The notes under the pieces were generated by a model. The model was given only the letters and a program-made list of their open reading frames with translations. It was not told the DNA's origin and ran no database searches. The position numbers and the translations under genes are program-made. Source: Mya arenaria (taxonomy: Eukaryota > Mollusca > Bivalvia > Myida > Myidae). Taken from it: a DNA stretch of 64,000 nucleotides. This document shows, in pieces, positions 10,741 to 21,427 of this stretch. The stretch covers positions 1,301,556 to 1,365,555 of the forward strand of contig NC_069125.1 in assembly GCF_026914265.1 (NCBI RefSeq), in the 5' to 3' direction. The first letter of the stretch is position 1; each line of letters starts with the position of its first letter.

Positions 10741-11914
10741 TTACGTCGACAACCCATTAGCATTGATCAAGACGCCAACAATATGTGGAAACTAGACGCC
10801 ATTTTGGTACGATATGGAGATCAGTGACCCAATATGGAAAATATAGGGTCACCGCGCGACCTGTCCTGGACCAATGACGTTGCGTCATTCATGTTTGAGG
10901 TGTGATAAAGTTAGCTACCAAAAATATGTTGATCACAACAAAAATGCATATGATTTGTGTACAGGTTAAAAAAATATTAACGATATTTTGACGCTTTTTT
11001 ATTGTATGCTTTTTTAACTGTCGATTGTTGTGGTCACGTAGCTATTGATTAAAAAAACGTTTATAAAGACATATATCGTTTTATCTGTTAAAAAAATAAT
11101 ATGCTTTTATTCAAGTCAAATGAGTTAAGCATGATAATGCAATATTTATTATTGCACCAACCTATATTTTATATTGTACGTTTTAAACTTTTTGCCTCTG
11201 ATAGCGAAATGTGTCGCTTAAAAGATAGCGTTGTTCAAAATCATGTTAACCTGACCTAGCAAACTTAAACATAAACAACTTCCACTGCAGTATTGACAAA
11301 ATCAGCCACATTCTTAAATTTTGTTCATTTAACAATTCAATAAAACTGCAAAGAATCTGTTTACCGTGGTGAAGTTGGCATCCTAAAGCCGGCGAAATAG
11401 TTCAAGGCCAGTTTATAGCAAGTTTCTATACATGCACTAAAATTTGTTCAAAAAACAAATCTACATGTGTAGCAATTTACTGAGTTAATGTTAACCTGGG
11501 CTCGGGCGGTGCCTGGATACGCGGCCGGTACTGCTCCTGTTCTATATGGATTCCCCTTCCCATTTCCACGGCAGCGACCTCCATCCGTTGCTCAACACTT
11601 TCCATCCTCCCACCATCGCTCTGTGAAAGTGTTTCCATCGTGTAAGAGATATATACTTGTCAATGTTTCTAACTTGACATTTTCGTATTGAAATGTTTAT
11701 TCATAAACATGTACAATAATGCTGAAACATTTGAAATAATTCATATTGAATGTCTTCAAAGAATTGAGACAAAATTATAAATGCACTGCACGTGTAAATT
11801 GCTTCGTCATCATACATGTCATCAGAATTGGAATGTTTGGGAAACTGAATGAAAATAGAAGGTGAAAATAAAAATGAAACAAGAAACGCCGAAATGCGAC
11901 GAAACTAGGTTTTC
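10741..11914. other. No gene recognised
   Basis: Unique AT-rich DNA. A GC-richer patch at 11497-11640 holds a short open frame with no recognisable motif or splice context. Confidence 0.5.
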
Positions 11915-11924
11915 AATGATTGAC

Positions 11925-12335
11925 TGAAGCACTTCAGCCTTCGGTGCAAGTTGCAGTTTCAACTACTTTTAGTCACAGTGACCTTGACCCTAGGTGCCCA
12001 AAATGGAACCACATGAAAATCCTCCATAAACATATCCTACATAACAAGTTTCTTTACAATATGAGAACCTTAACGAAAGTTATTCTGTTTCAACGGTGTT
12101 TCTTCTTTCAATCACAGTGATATTGACCTTGACCTTAGGGACCCCAAATGCAATCCCATGAAAGGTCGACATAAACAAATCAAGTTTGGTCGCAACATTT
12201 TATTTGTTATTCAGTACTAATTGTTTTTTTCTATATTTAGTTACAGTGACCGTGACCTTTACCTTAGGGGCTCCAACCACAATCAAATGACAGGTCTCCA
12301 TGAACTATTCCTTTACACCAAATTAAGTCACTATT
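11925..12335 (+). repeat. TGACCTTGACC-type tandem repeat, about three monomers
   Basis: Three units of roughly 150 bp, each with CAGTGACCTTGACC followed by a conserved run containing CCATGA and a CTCCATAAAC-like motif. Two further units are at 40095-40330. Repeated TGACCT half-sites resemble nuclear-receptor half-sites, but the repetition itself explains them. Confidence 0.7.
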
Positions 12336-12860
12336 TGTCAATCTAACTAAAATAATTCGATACCAAAAAGTACGTTTGACGCTGAAAGCCCGCCCGCACG
12401 AACAACGACATACGTCATTCAAATAGCCAAGTGAAAAAGAAAGTTACATCGATTTTCTAATTTTGTCAAAATATAACCGGACAAATTTGATTTTGCAGAC
12501 CGCGAACGTGGGTTGCGTCAGTCTTCCTACGTGCTTGCATGACCCTGGCAAAAAGTTCTAACGCACCACTTTGGGACGCACGAGAGCTTTCAAATTTTCT
12601 TTATTGTATCTTTAGGTATAGTTTCATCATAACAAATAGTGAAAAAGAAGAAGAAATATCGAGGATAGTTTCCAATTTAACATGCTGAACATGACAAAAA
12701 CGCTCTGTTTGTGGGCGTCTGCAATGCGACAACGATTATGCTTCTTTCTCTTTCATTTACATTTCTTAAGATCGCGACAAAATAGGGTCGGGCGGGCTAG
12801 CAGAAACAAAGATGTTTGAACCCCTAGAGTGTAGTACTGGCGCGTATACAAAAATCCAGT

Positions 12861-13573
12861 TTAAAGCTGCACTTTCACAGATTTACCATTTTTACAACTT
12901 TTTTATTTTTTGTGTTGGAAAGATCATTTTTTGCGTAAATATCTTCAAACCAATGATATAAGCCTGCTTACAAAAGATCAGATCGCGGATTTTCATATTT
13001 CCGTTTGAAAAAATAATGTATTATGGCTTAAACCACTACTAACGGCTTAAAGCTACACTCTCACAGATTGAACGTTTTGACAACTTATTTATTTTTTTTG
13101 TCTCGGAAATAGCCAATGTATGCGAAAATACATGGAAACCAGTTATATAAGACTGCTGACAAAAATTCAGATCGCAGATTTTTATATTTTAGTACAAAAA
13201 AATGATATTTTATGCATTTTTCTTAAACCGTTAGTAACCATAGAAAATTAATTGTCAAATGGAAATATGAAAATCTGCGATCTGATTTTTTGTGAGCAAT
13301 CTTATATCATGGTTTGCAGATATATACACAAAATTTTGCTCTTTCCGAGACAAAAAATAAAAAAGTTGTAAAAACGGTATATCTGTGAGAGTGCAGCTTT
13401 AAGAAAAATGCATAAAACATCAACTTTCGAACTTAAATATAAAAATCTGCGATCAATTTTTTGTCAGCAGTCTTATATCACTGGTTTCCATTTTTTTCCC
13501 CGCAAATATTGGCTCGTTCGAAAACAAATAAAAAAAGTTGTCGAAACGTTCAATCTGTGAAAATGCAGCTTTA
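12861..13573. mobile_element. Nested MITEs of the CTGCACTCTCACAG family
   Basis: An outer copy begins at 12861 (TTAAAGCTGCACTTTCACAG) and resumes at 13403, ending near 13573 with CTGTGAAAATGCAGCTTTAA. A full copy with its own inverted ends occupies 13047-13402, inserted in the middle of the outer one. Confidence 0.7.
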
Positions 13574-13675
13574 AGATAAAAATCCGGTCTTAATAAAAAA
13601 GTTAAGAGCTTATAAAGGCCCTTTTAGCAAAGTTAGATAGAACCTCACCTTGACCCGTTTATTAAAATAGTATAC

Positions 13676-13762
13676 ATGCATACATATATCAAATTCCAAG
13701 CGATACATGCATACATATATCAATTCCCAGCGATACATGCATACATATATCAAATTCCCAGC
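13676..13762. repeat. 31-32-bp tandem repeat, about 2.8 copies
   Basis: Unit ATACATGCATACATATATCA plus AATTCCCAGCG. Confidence 0.85.
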
Positions 13763-14443
13763 GAAACAAATACGGTATACCGTAAGCCAAGTGGAAATCT
13801 TCGTAGACACCACATATTGGTAAAATGTAGCCATCGTTGCGAGCTCCTTTCCGTATTTTCAAACGAGGAATATGGAGGTCGTTTTATCAGGTAGTTTTGT
13901 GGATTCCCCGATGATTTCTTAAAACCAAGAAAGGAAGTAAAATACTGGCCGTATGTCGGTGGTATAAAAAACCTATTGTGTCGTTATCTCATATTCGTGC
14001 ATTCAGGACAAGCAGATTTGTTTCCTTTTTCCGAGTTTGAATAGATGTTTTGTTGTGTCTTCATGCCATGAGAGTGCTCTCATTATTGTTATTAATTTAA
14101 GCTGATTTGAATCATGTGTGTTTTGTCTTTCTCAGCTCTGAGTGTATTCGGTGTATAGTGTTAACGCGCATGTCTCCGCAAATTGGGTCGCCGGATGGAT
14201 TCTATTCTAATTGTTTAGACGGCCTCTAACGCTAACGACCGCCATAGCATCTATTTACTGCCCTTTTTTTATCTCTGAATGTATTCAGTGTATATAGTGT
14301 TGGCGTCCATGTCTCCGGTAATTGTGTCGCCGGATGTATTCTATTCTGTTAGACGGCCTTTAATGATAACAATTGCCGTATTGTCCATTTTACCGCCCTT
14401 TTCAGTTTTAAATGTATTCAGTGTTTAGTGTTCAGTGTGTGTA

Positions 14444-14906
14444 TATCACGTGATAAATTTAGTCATAAATGCTACGTCGGAAGGCAAATTTTTACTTCGA
14501 ATGAAGACTTTAAACAAATATCTTCACTATTTCTTCACCATTGTAAATGAATTATAGCGCAGTCTACGCCGCTTACGGAGCCTCGCCTTCGGTCTTTTAC
14601 CAGAGTTTGATTGAGAGTTTAGTTTCTTAAAACACTTCGACAAACCTTTTCACAAAACGTCCATCTGACGCAGCACTGTCAAACTTTAATTTGGTTTGTC
14701 GAAGTGTTTGATGAAACTAATCACCTTATCAAACTTCGGTATAAAAAACAAAGGCGAGGCTCTTTAAGCGGCATAGAGTGCCCTTTGGTTCATTTAAAAT
14801 GGTGTAGTAAGCGAAAAGTTATCTTTGTTTAAAGTCTTCATTTTAAGCAAAATGTTGCCTTCCCACGTAGCACATATGACGTAATTTATCACGTGGTATA
14901 CAAGCA
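14444..14906. mobile_element. Long-inverted-repeat MITE, copy 1
   Basis: Ends ATCACGTGATAAATT and AATTTATCACGTGGTAT are inverted; subterminal GACTTTAAACAAA and GAGGC/GCCTC blocks mirror each other toward the centre. A diverged copy lies at 22247-22725. Confidence 0.8.
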
Positions 14907-15912
14907 CTGGTGTTTACGTTCTTCTTTCCGTCAATTGGGTCGCCGGTTGACTTCTTTTCTAATAGGTTAGACAGCCTTTTACGACAATACCGCCTAAATA
15001 CCATTAAGTGATTGGTTTTATTAAACGCATTATTAAGAATTATGCTACTGACCTGTATAGAGACATTCGCGCTAACACTAAGAAATTTTGGTCTGCTTAA
15101 CGTCGTCGTTTGGACTGCCCGACTAATACCGATTTGATTTTAGTAGATCAAAACTACTAGGGATCGGCGAAAATACATTGAGTCTCAGAAAAATTAAACT
15201 AAGCGAGAGTGCTTTCATTCGGTTTCATAATATCGGTATTTACATCCAGTTCGAGCCAACGAGGTATTCGAGCAAAGCGAGTTCGAGCAAACGGGGTTCG
15301 ACTATACAATTTTTAATGCTGTTGTTTTCTCTTTTGACTGATGTCAACTCTCATTTAGAGTTAAGGCTTATAATGCCCCTCTCCAAAGGGATCGTTACAA
15401 CCGCAAATTTTCATGACGTCATAAGTTTGTTTTATTAAGTGAGTTACTTAAAAGCACGCGTATGCGCACTGCCTTGTAAAGAAACATTCGACGTGCATTT
15501 CGCTCTTAACACTAAGAAAGTTAAAAACACATATATATTATTTTTAAGCTATTAGTCGGTGCTGCCCAAAAGTAAACACGAAATTTTAGCCGGCTCTCAC
15601 TTCCAAACTGAACGTAAGCGCCCTCAGGGCTGGGCCAAAACTTCTACAACGTCATTTCCGATTGACGTTACGTTCGCATACAATTTGGTGTGTTTTCTGT
15701 AAACATACACTCAAATGTAATTTTGTCATTTTTATGCATCTAACAAAAAGAATATATTGATTGTATGTGTAAGATCGCAATATATTTCACGAAACACCAA
15801 AAGTAAATGTTTCACTCGTTGTTACGCCAAGCGTGATATATAGCTTTTGGTGGGTACTCGTAATAGCATGATTTTTAAAGGCTTATTTCGAAGGGCAGTT
15901 GGGCGAAGATTA
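14907..15912. other. No gene recognised; one transposon-end-like motif
   Basis: At 15248-15306 repeated GTTCGAGC(C/A)AACG motifs end in GGGGTTCGACTATA, like the tip of a mariner/Tigger-type terminal repeat. No coding sequence recognised. Confidence 0.4.
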
Positions 15913-16335
15913 GCCCCAATATCATAAAAATACTATAGTCAAATCTCAATCTCAAACTTGACTCAATTTGCCACATAAAAGTATAGTATGATTTAAAATC
16001 TTACATGTTTTCATACTTTTCGAAAACATATATTCTCAAGGAATGTTTTGATAACAAGATTTTTCAATCTTTCAAAGAGAACTAATTCTAAAAAAACAAA
16101 AAAAACAACAACAACAACATACTTGAGTAATTGTTAGAAATCAATGAATTGCACTCAAATATTTTTCTATTGGACCAAAGGCCTTAATCAATATATTGTA
16201 TGATAGAATGCGCATTTAAAAGGTGTACACACATAATATTATATGAATTTTAATAACTTTTGATGTAATGTGGTAAAAAATGAGTTGAGGATGAGATTGA
16301 GATTTGACTTAAGTAGTTTCGTAAAATTGGGGCAT
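15913..16335. mobile_element. MITE with GTCAAATCTCAATCTCA ends
   Basis: Left GTCAAATCTCAATCTCAAAC and right GAGATTGAGATTTGACTTAA are inverted, with GCCCCAAT / ATTGGGGC outside and CCACAT / ATGTGG inside; arms of about 65 bp. Confidence 0.75.
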
Positions 16336-16424
16336 AGTCCTTTCCTAACATAAGTCATTGAACTGATTTAAGTATGTTGCTGGTCTTTTGAACTTTTGTA
16401 TCGACTTTATTTGTAAAAAAATAA

Positions 16425-16615
16425 ATCAACATATATTAAAGATGCACTCTTACTCCCAAATAAGATTTACCACAATTAATGATATTGTTTTAATATTCCA
16501 AAAAAAAAAGATGAATAAATGTCGAAAAAATGTTTCTTATGAAAGATACCGAGTTGAATTTGAAAGAAATACGCATAAATTGCGGTAGTTTTACCTTATA
16601 AGTCTAATGTAGAAT
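16425..16615 (+). repeat. Dispersed repeat, copy 1 of 2
   Basis: Shares GATGCACTCT, AATAAGATT(T/G)ACCACAATTA and TTATACCTTATAA-like blocks with 31535-31700. No coding function. Confidence 0.65.
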
Positions 16616-16621
16616 GTACGT

Positions 16622-16768
16622 GAAGTTAGCGGCCTAGCGGCGTAAAGTTAGCGGCCTAGCGGCGTGAAGTTAGCGGCCAAGCGGCATGAAGTTAGCGGCC
16701 TGGCGGCCTAGCGGCCTAGCGCCGTGAAGTTGGCGGCCTAGCGGTCAAGTGGCCTAGCGGCCTAATTA
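16622..16768. repeat. GCGGCCTAGC tandem repeat
   Basis: Units of about 20-21 bp built on GTGAAGTTAGCGGCCTAGCG, degenerating into 10-bp subunits. Strikingly GC-rich for this window. Confidence 0.85.
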
Positions 16769-17119
16769 TTTTTTATATTTCCAAGCAATCAAAGTTTTTT
16801 ATTCATATTGTTACATAGCGGCCTTAAATTGTTATCTATTTAGAATATTTTTCTTAACCTTTTATTCTAAAACAATTTTAAATTAACTGTTTTATGCACA
16901 AATTATTTTTTCAAAAAAGTCGATCAAGCACTTCAGCGACCTAGCGGAAATCGAAAACGTCACATGTCCAAAAATTACCATCCGTCAAAATATTGTTCAT
17001 ACGCATACGTTACACATTCCAAAAAAATAACTTTGCCAATCATTCGATATAGCCCTCATGTGATGACCATTAAAAATGATTCAATACGGGTACTTGTTTT
17101 ATCTTTGCCCGTGGGCAAG

Positions 17120-17330
17120 ATAAGAATTTCTAGCATGGTAAAATGTTTGGATCTTCTTATCTGAGGTGGGATAATAATGTCTGCCATGTGTTCCCGTTCC
17201 GGATAGAAAAATCCGACCCTCGGGCACGCTGCGTTGCCAGGTAACGAGGCTTGCCGAGTTACCGGCTACGCAGCGTGCCCGAGGGTCGGATTTTTCTATC
17301 CGGAACGGACACACATGATAGATATTTTTT
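17120..17330. mobile_element. GC-rich perfect palindrome
   Basis: Arms near 17188-17247 and 17257-17317 (CGTTCCGGATAGAAAAATCC and its inverse) flank a loop of about ten bases; weaker symmetry with CTAGCAT continues outward. The 53-bp satellite begins about 300 bp downstream. Confidence 0.85.
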
Positions 17331-17639
17331 CTAGCATACCTATAATAACATATTTTGTGAAGAAAATACATAAGAAAGCGCGTTTTGGTACATTTCACCA
17401 AAAAGCGCGTGCGATGATGTTTACTGACGTCATGACGCGCAGTAAATTGTATTCACTGCATACGTCAATAAGTTCCTTCGCTATCACGTCTTTTAAGGGT
17501 TATTTTGTTTTGTTTTTAAGGAATATTTTTTGTAAAGTTAATGTTAATGGGACTCATCTATTGAAATCGCATAACTATGGTTACATTTAGTGTTTATTAA
17601 TAGATTTTGAAAGTATTACGTCACAGCGCGTGACTCATC

Positions 17640-18412
17640 TGGCATGGGGGGATGCCAGATGGAGTTTTCCAGCACGGCTGAAATCACCAGAAATGCCTAT
17701 ATGGTGTGCTAGAAAGAGTTTTCCAGCATGTCTGAATTAACCGGAAATGCGTACCCGGTGTGCTAGAAAGAGTTTTCAGCACGTCTGAATTAATCGGTAA
17801 TGCGTACCCGGTGTGCTAGAAAGAGTTATCAGCACGTCTGAATTAATCGGTAATGCGTACCCGGTGTGCTAGAAAGAGTTATCAGCACGTCTGAATTAAT
17901 CGGAAATGCGTACCCGGTGTGCTAGAAAGAGTTATCAGCACGTCTGAATTAATCGGTAATGCGTACCCGGTGTGCTAGAAAGAGTTATCAGCACGTCTGA
18001 ATTAATCGGAAATGCGTACCCGGTGTGCTAGAAAGAGTTATTAGCACGTCTGAATTAATCGGAAATGCGTACCCGGTGTGCTAGAAAGAGTTATCAGCAC
18101 GTCTGAATTAATCGGTAATGCGTACCCGGTGTGCTAGAAAGAGTTATCAGCACGTCTGAATTAACCGGAAATGCGTACCCGGTGTGCTAGAAAGAGTTAT
18201 CAGCACGTCTGAATTAACCGGAAATGCGTACCCGGTGTGCTAGAAAGAGTTATCAGCACGTCTGAATTAACCGGAAATGCGTACCCGGTGTGCTAGAAAG
18301 AGTTATCAGCACGTCTGAATTAACCGGAAATGCGTACCCGGTGTGCTAGAAAGAGTTATCAGCACGTCTGAATTAACCGGAAATGCGTACCCGGTGTGCT
18401 AGAAAGTGGTCT
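17640..18412. repeat. 53-bp satellite, about 14 copies
   Basis: Unit runs GTGTGCTAGAAAGAGTTATC, AGCACGTCTGAATTAACCGG, AAATGCGTACCCG. Variants (AATCGG/AACCGG, GGTAATG/GGAAATG) are arranged in blocks, showing local homogenisation. One orphan unit lies at 18687-18732. Confidence 0.97.
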
Positions 18413-20268
18413 TTCTTGGGCGGATGTATTTAGAGATGACCCCAGAGATGAGTTCATGACTGTGGCACATGGACGTTATAGATAGTGACTGTAAAGAAAT
18501 GATGATAGCCGAAAAACGAAACTATCTTTATATGGTTTTCTGGTGTTAAATCAACAGACAAAGTGTTCATAATTTGTATAAATAGTGTCATAGCTCAAAT
18601 CTATTCTGCAAATTCATAATAAAGTGGTGAAGTGGAGTGATTGTACATAGAACAAGAATGGCATTTTCGTTGTGATCTGTGTCCATCAGCACGTCTGAAT
18701 TTACCGGAAATGCCTATCCGGTGTGCTAGAAATAGATGTCCGACGTTATTTCAACGTTGAAGTTGGCTCAGGCACGTCGTTTACGTGTCATATTGTTTTA
18801 TTACGTCCCGTGAAATACATATACAATATTTGTCAAAATTATCTTAACTCGTACGATAATGTTTAAATACATAACATTTCAAATGTATTATGCTAATTTC
18901 TCTCCAAGTAGCATTTGATATTTAAGAAATTTTACACACCACTTCGGGTCATATGGCATTATAAGGACTAGCCAGTCAGCCCCCTAAGGTGTATATGGAT
19001 CGAGGCGTTAACAACACATTCATGTTAGATAAAGCATTTTATTAACTGATTAAATAAGTGTCAGAAGAGAAAAAATCAAACAAAAATAATTGATAATCAA
19101 CTCATACAAGATTTAAAACTAAATACAGTCGAAACTCCCTAAACATAACCCTTTATCATTGATAAATTGTATTGCATTGCACTTACTGATTGAATATTTA
19201 TCAGAAAAAATAGACGAAATAATAAACAACAGAAATAATGTTGAATAAAAAACGGTTAAACATGACCGTTAATCATTGACCAATCGTATTGTTTATATAC
19301 ATACGTACGATCGTCGGCACCCACGGTACTTTTTCCGTTACACTTAATACATGGGACAATATTGACTGACAAAATCTTGTTTTAATGAATGTGTATGAGG
19401 CAGGAGTTCGCATATTACACTCAAATATTGTTAAATAGCATTACTGTCTGAAGAGACTCCGTGGCCGTGTGGTCAAATACTCCAAAACAAACCCTTTTGT
19501 TCAACACGTTCGGTAGTAGCTTGAATTTGAGTCATTTGACCAGTGTGCATATTTTATGCATAAATGCAGTTTTTATCGCATAAATTCTAATGCACATTTA
19601 AACAAGTATTTCAGGCTTGGTATATCTTCTTTAGCGAGAGAAGGGTGCTCAGATTCCGTTAACTACACATTCGTAGAAAATAAAGACAAGAAAAAATACA
19701 CAAAAATAGGGTTTATAATAGTTGGGTTTGAGAGGTTATATGGTTTGAATGCTTAAAACTGATAAATAAGACTGATGAAATATAATCGTCTCATTCAAAG
19801 TTGTCTCAGTTCACTATCAACATAATGGTGCATAAACTGTTAGGTAAACGTATTTTTACATATACAAGTTTAAGTTAAACGCATAAACGTTTATACAGTC
19901 GAACTCCGTTGGCTCGAGCAATTCAAACAATGCTATCCACCCATCAAACATGACAGCCATCCACACTTATCTCGTAGTTCAAAATAGACCTGAAAAATTT
20001 CAAGATAACTCAATAATACATAGATAAAAATATGATATATAATTAAAGCAAAAACAAAAAGTTTTTCATAAGGAATGAAATTGGAAGGAAATGTTCATAA
20101 AACCTAACATTGCTACATTTTTAACATGCATGACAAGCATTCAAGTTTAAAACAATCAATAAGACCATGCATACACACAGGTACATGTATGTATTCGAGT
20201 GTAAATTGTGTGTGACTTGTGTCTTAGCCATTAAGAAACAACATATTTTTGGGAGTGAATTATATGAC
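18413..20268. other. No gene recognised; repeat fragments only
   Basis: Holds the orphan 53-bp unit (18687-18732), a fragment (18920-19005) of the palindrome seen whole at 27808-27975, and two CAGTCGAA(A/C)TCC motifs (about 19127 and 19894) like mariner-type ends. No exon recognised. Confidence 0.5.
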
Positions 20269-20865
20269 AATATTTACACCTCAACTTCCATTCCTTAAGT
20301 GAACTGTCTTTTGGCAATTGCGTTCATCAATCGATGAACGCAACATCTTCGGATATGTTCGGATCGCAATTCATCGCATAACAATATACATGAAAAATAC
20401 TGATCTTGTTATTGTTTGAATTGTGTCAGCAGGACCCGTAAAATATAAATCAACATTTTAAACAGAGTTAATTTATTATATTTTAAATGTATTGTTGCCA
20501 TAAGTGTTTCAATTTTACGTTTAAAAGTCATTTTAAGTGATTGATCTTTTCCCGCGTTATTGTGACGTCATTTAAAAAATGTTTCCGGTTTCAGTCGGGT
20601 CATTCTATTTACAAAATGGGTAAGAGAGGATTACTGAAAGATTTTCTTAAGTGAAATTAATTAATTTTTTAACAATTCTTGAATTAAATAAAGAACTAAT
20701 GGTGTAAATATAAGTAATGAATTGCGGGGCTGATGTCATTATCGGGGATATGAACGCAATTGGGCTGGTCAAAGTACGTGTGGAGTCCTTCGGACTCCAC
20801 AAACTTTGACCAGCCCAATTGCGTTCATACCCCGATAATGACATCATCCTCGCAATTCATTCCTT
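20269..20865 (-). mobile_element. Foldback composite element, copy 2
   Basis: Inverted copy of 6064-6649. Palindrome 20711-20865 (centre GTCCTTCGGAC) lies at its right end and AATATTTACACCTCAAC at its left end. The body shares TATGCGATGAATTGCGATCC with copy 1. Confidence 0.75.
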
Positions 20866-21427
20866 AAACATTTGTGGGATCGTCCTAAGATCTTTCTCAA
20901 GACTAACGTTATAATTGTTGATCTGAACTCTATTAACAGTTTTATTTGAAGTGTAAACAGGTATACATGTACTTAGTGAATATAGCAGCACAAATTTTGT
21001 TAGCCTGTCACTTGCATACAAATCGATCCAATGACAATGTGCCGTGCAAATTTTAGATAATTAGGATAGTTAACCACGTGTTTATTTTACTGATAAAGCA
21101 TTTAATTTTCTTATCAAAATACTCAAAAGTTATACCAAACTTCCGTAATTTTGATAAGTTCTTATAAGTTCGTATGAACATTGAACGTGTTATAGATATG
21201 AAAAAAATATTCATGTTCTTAAAACGATTTTTGTATCTTAAAAATAAACAACCAAAGAAAGAATACCAGTATGTCTCTTAGGGACGTGTTTCGTGGAACC
21301 CAACATCCTTTTTATTGTACAGTTTAGCACAACATTTTAATATCTTTCATTGAAAGGTGTTGCAGGAAATAAGCAGATGATCAAAACAACATTTAACCTT
21401 ATGACATTTGAAATACACATTTACCAA

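Noticed and set aside
11925-12335. Cluster of nuclear-receptor half-sites (TGACCT)
   Set aside because: They are part of a tandem repeat also present at 40095; no nearby promoter.
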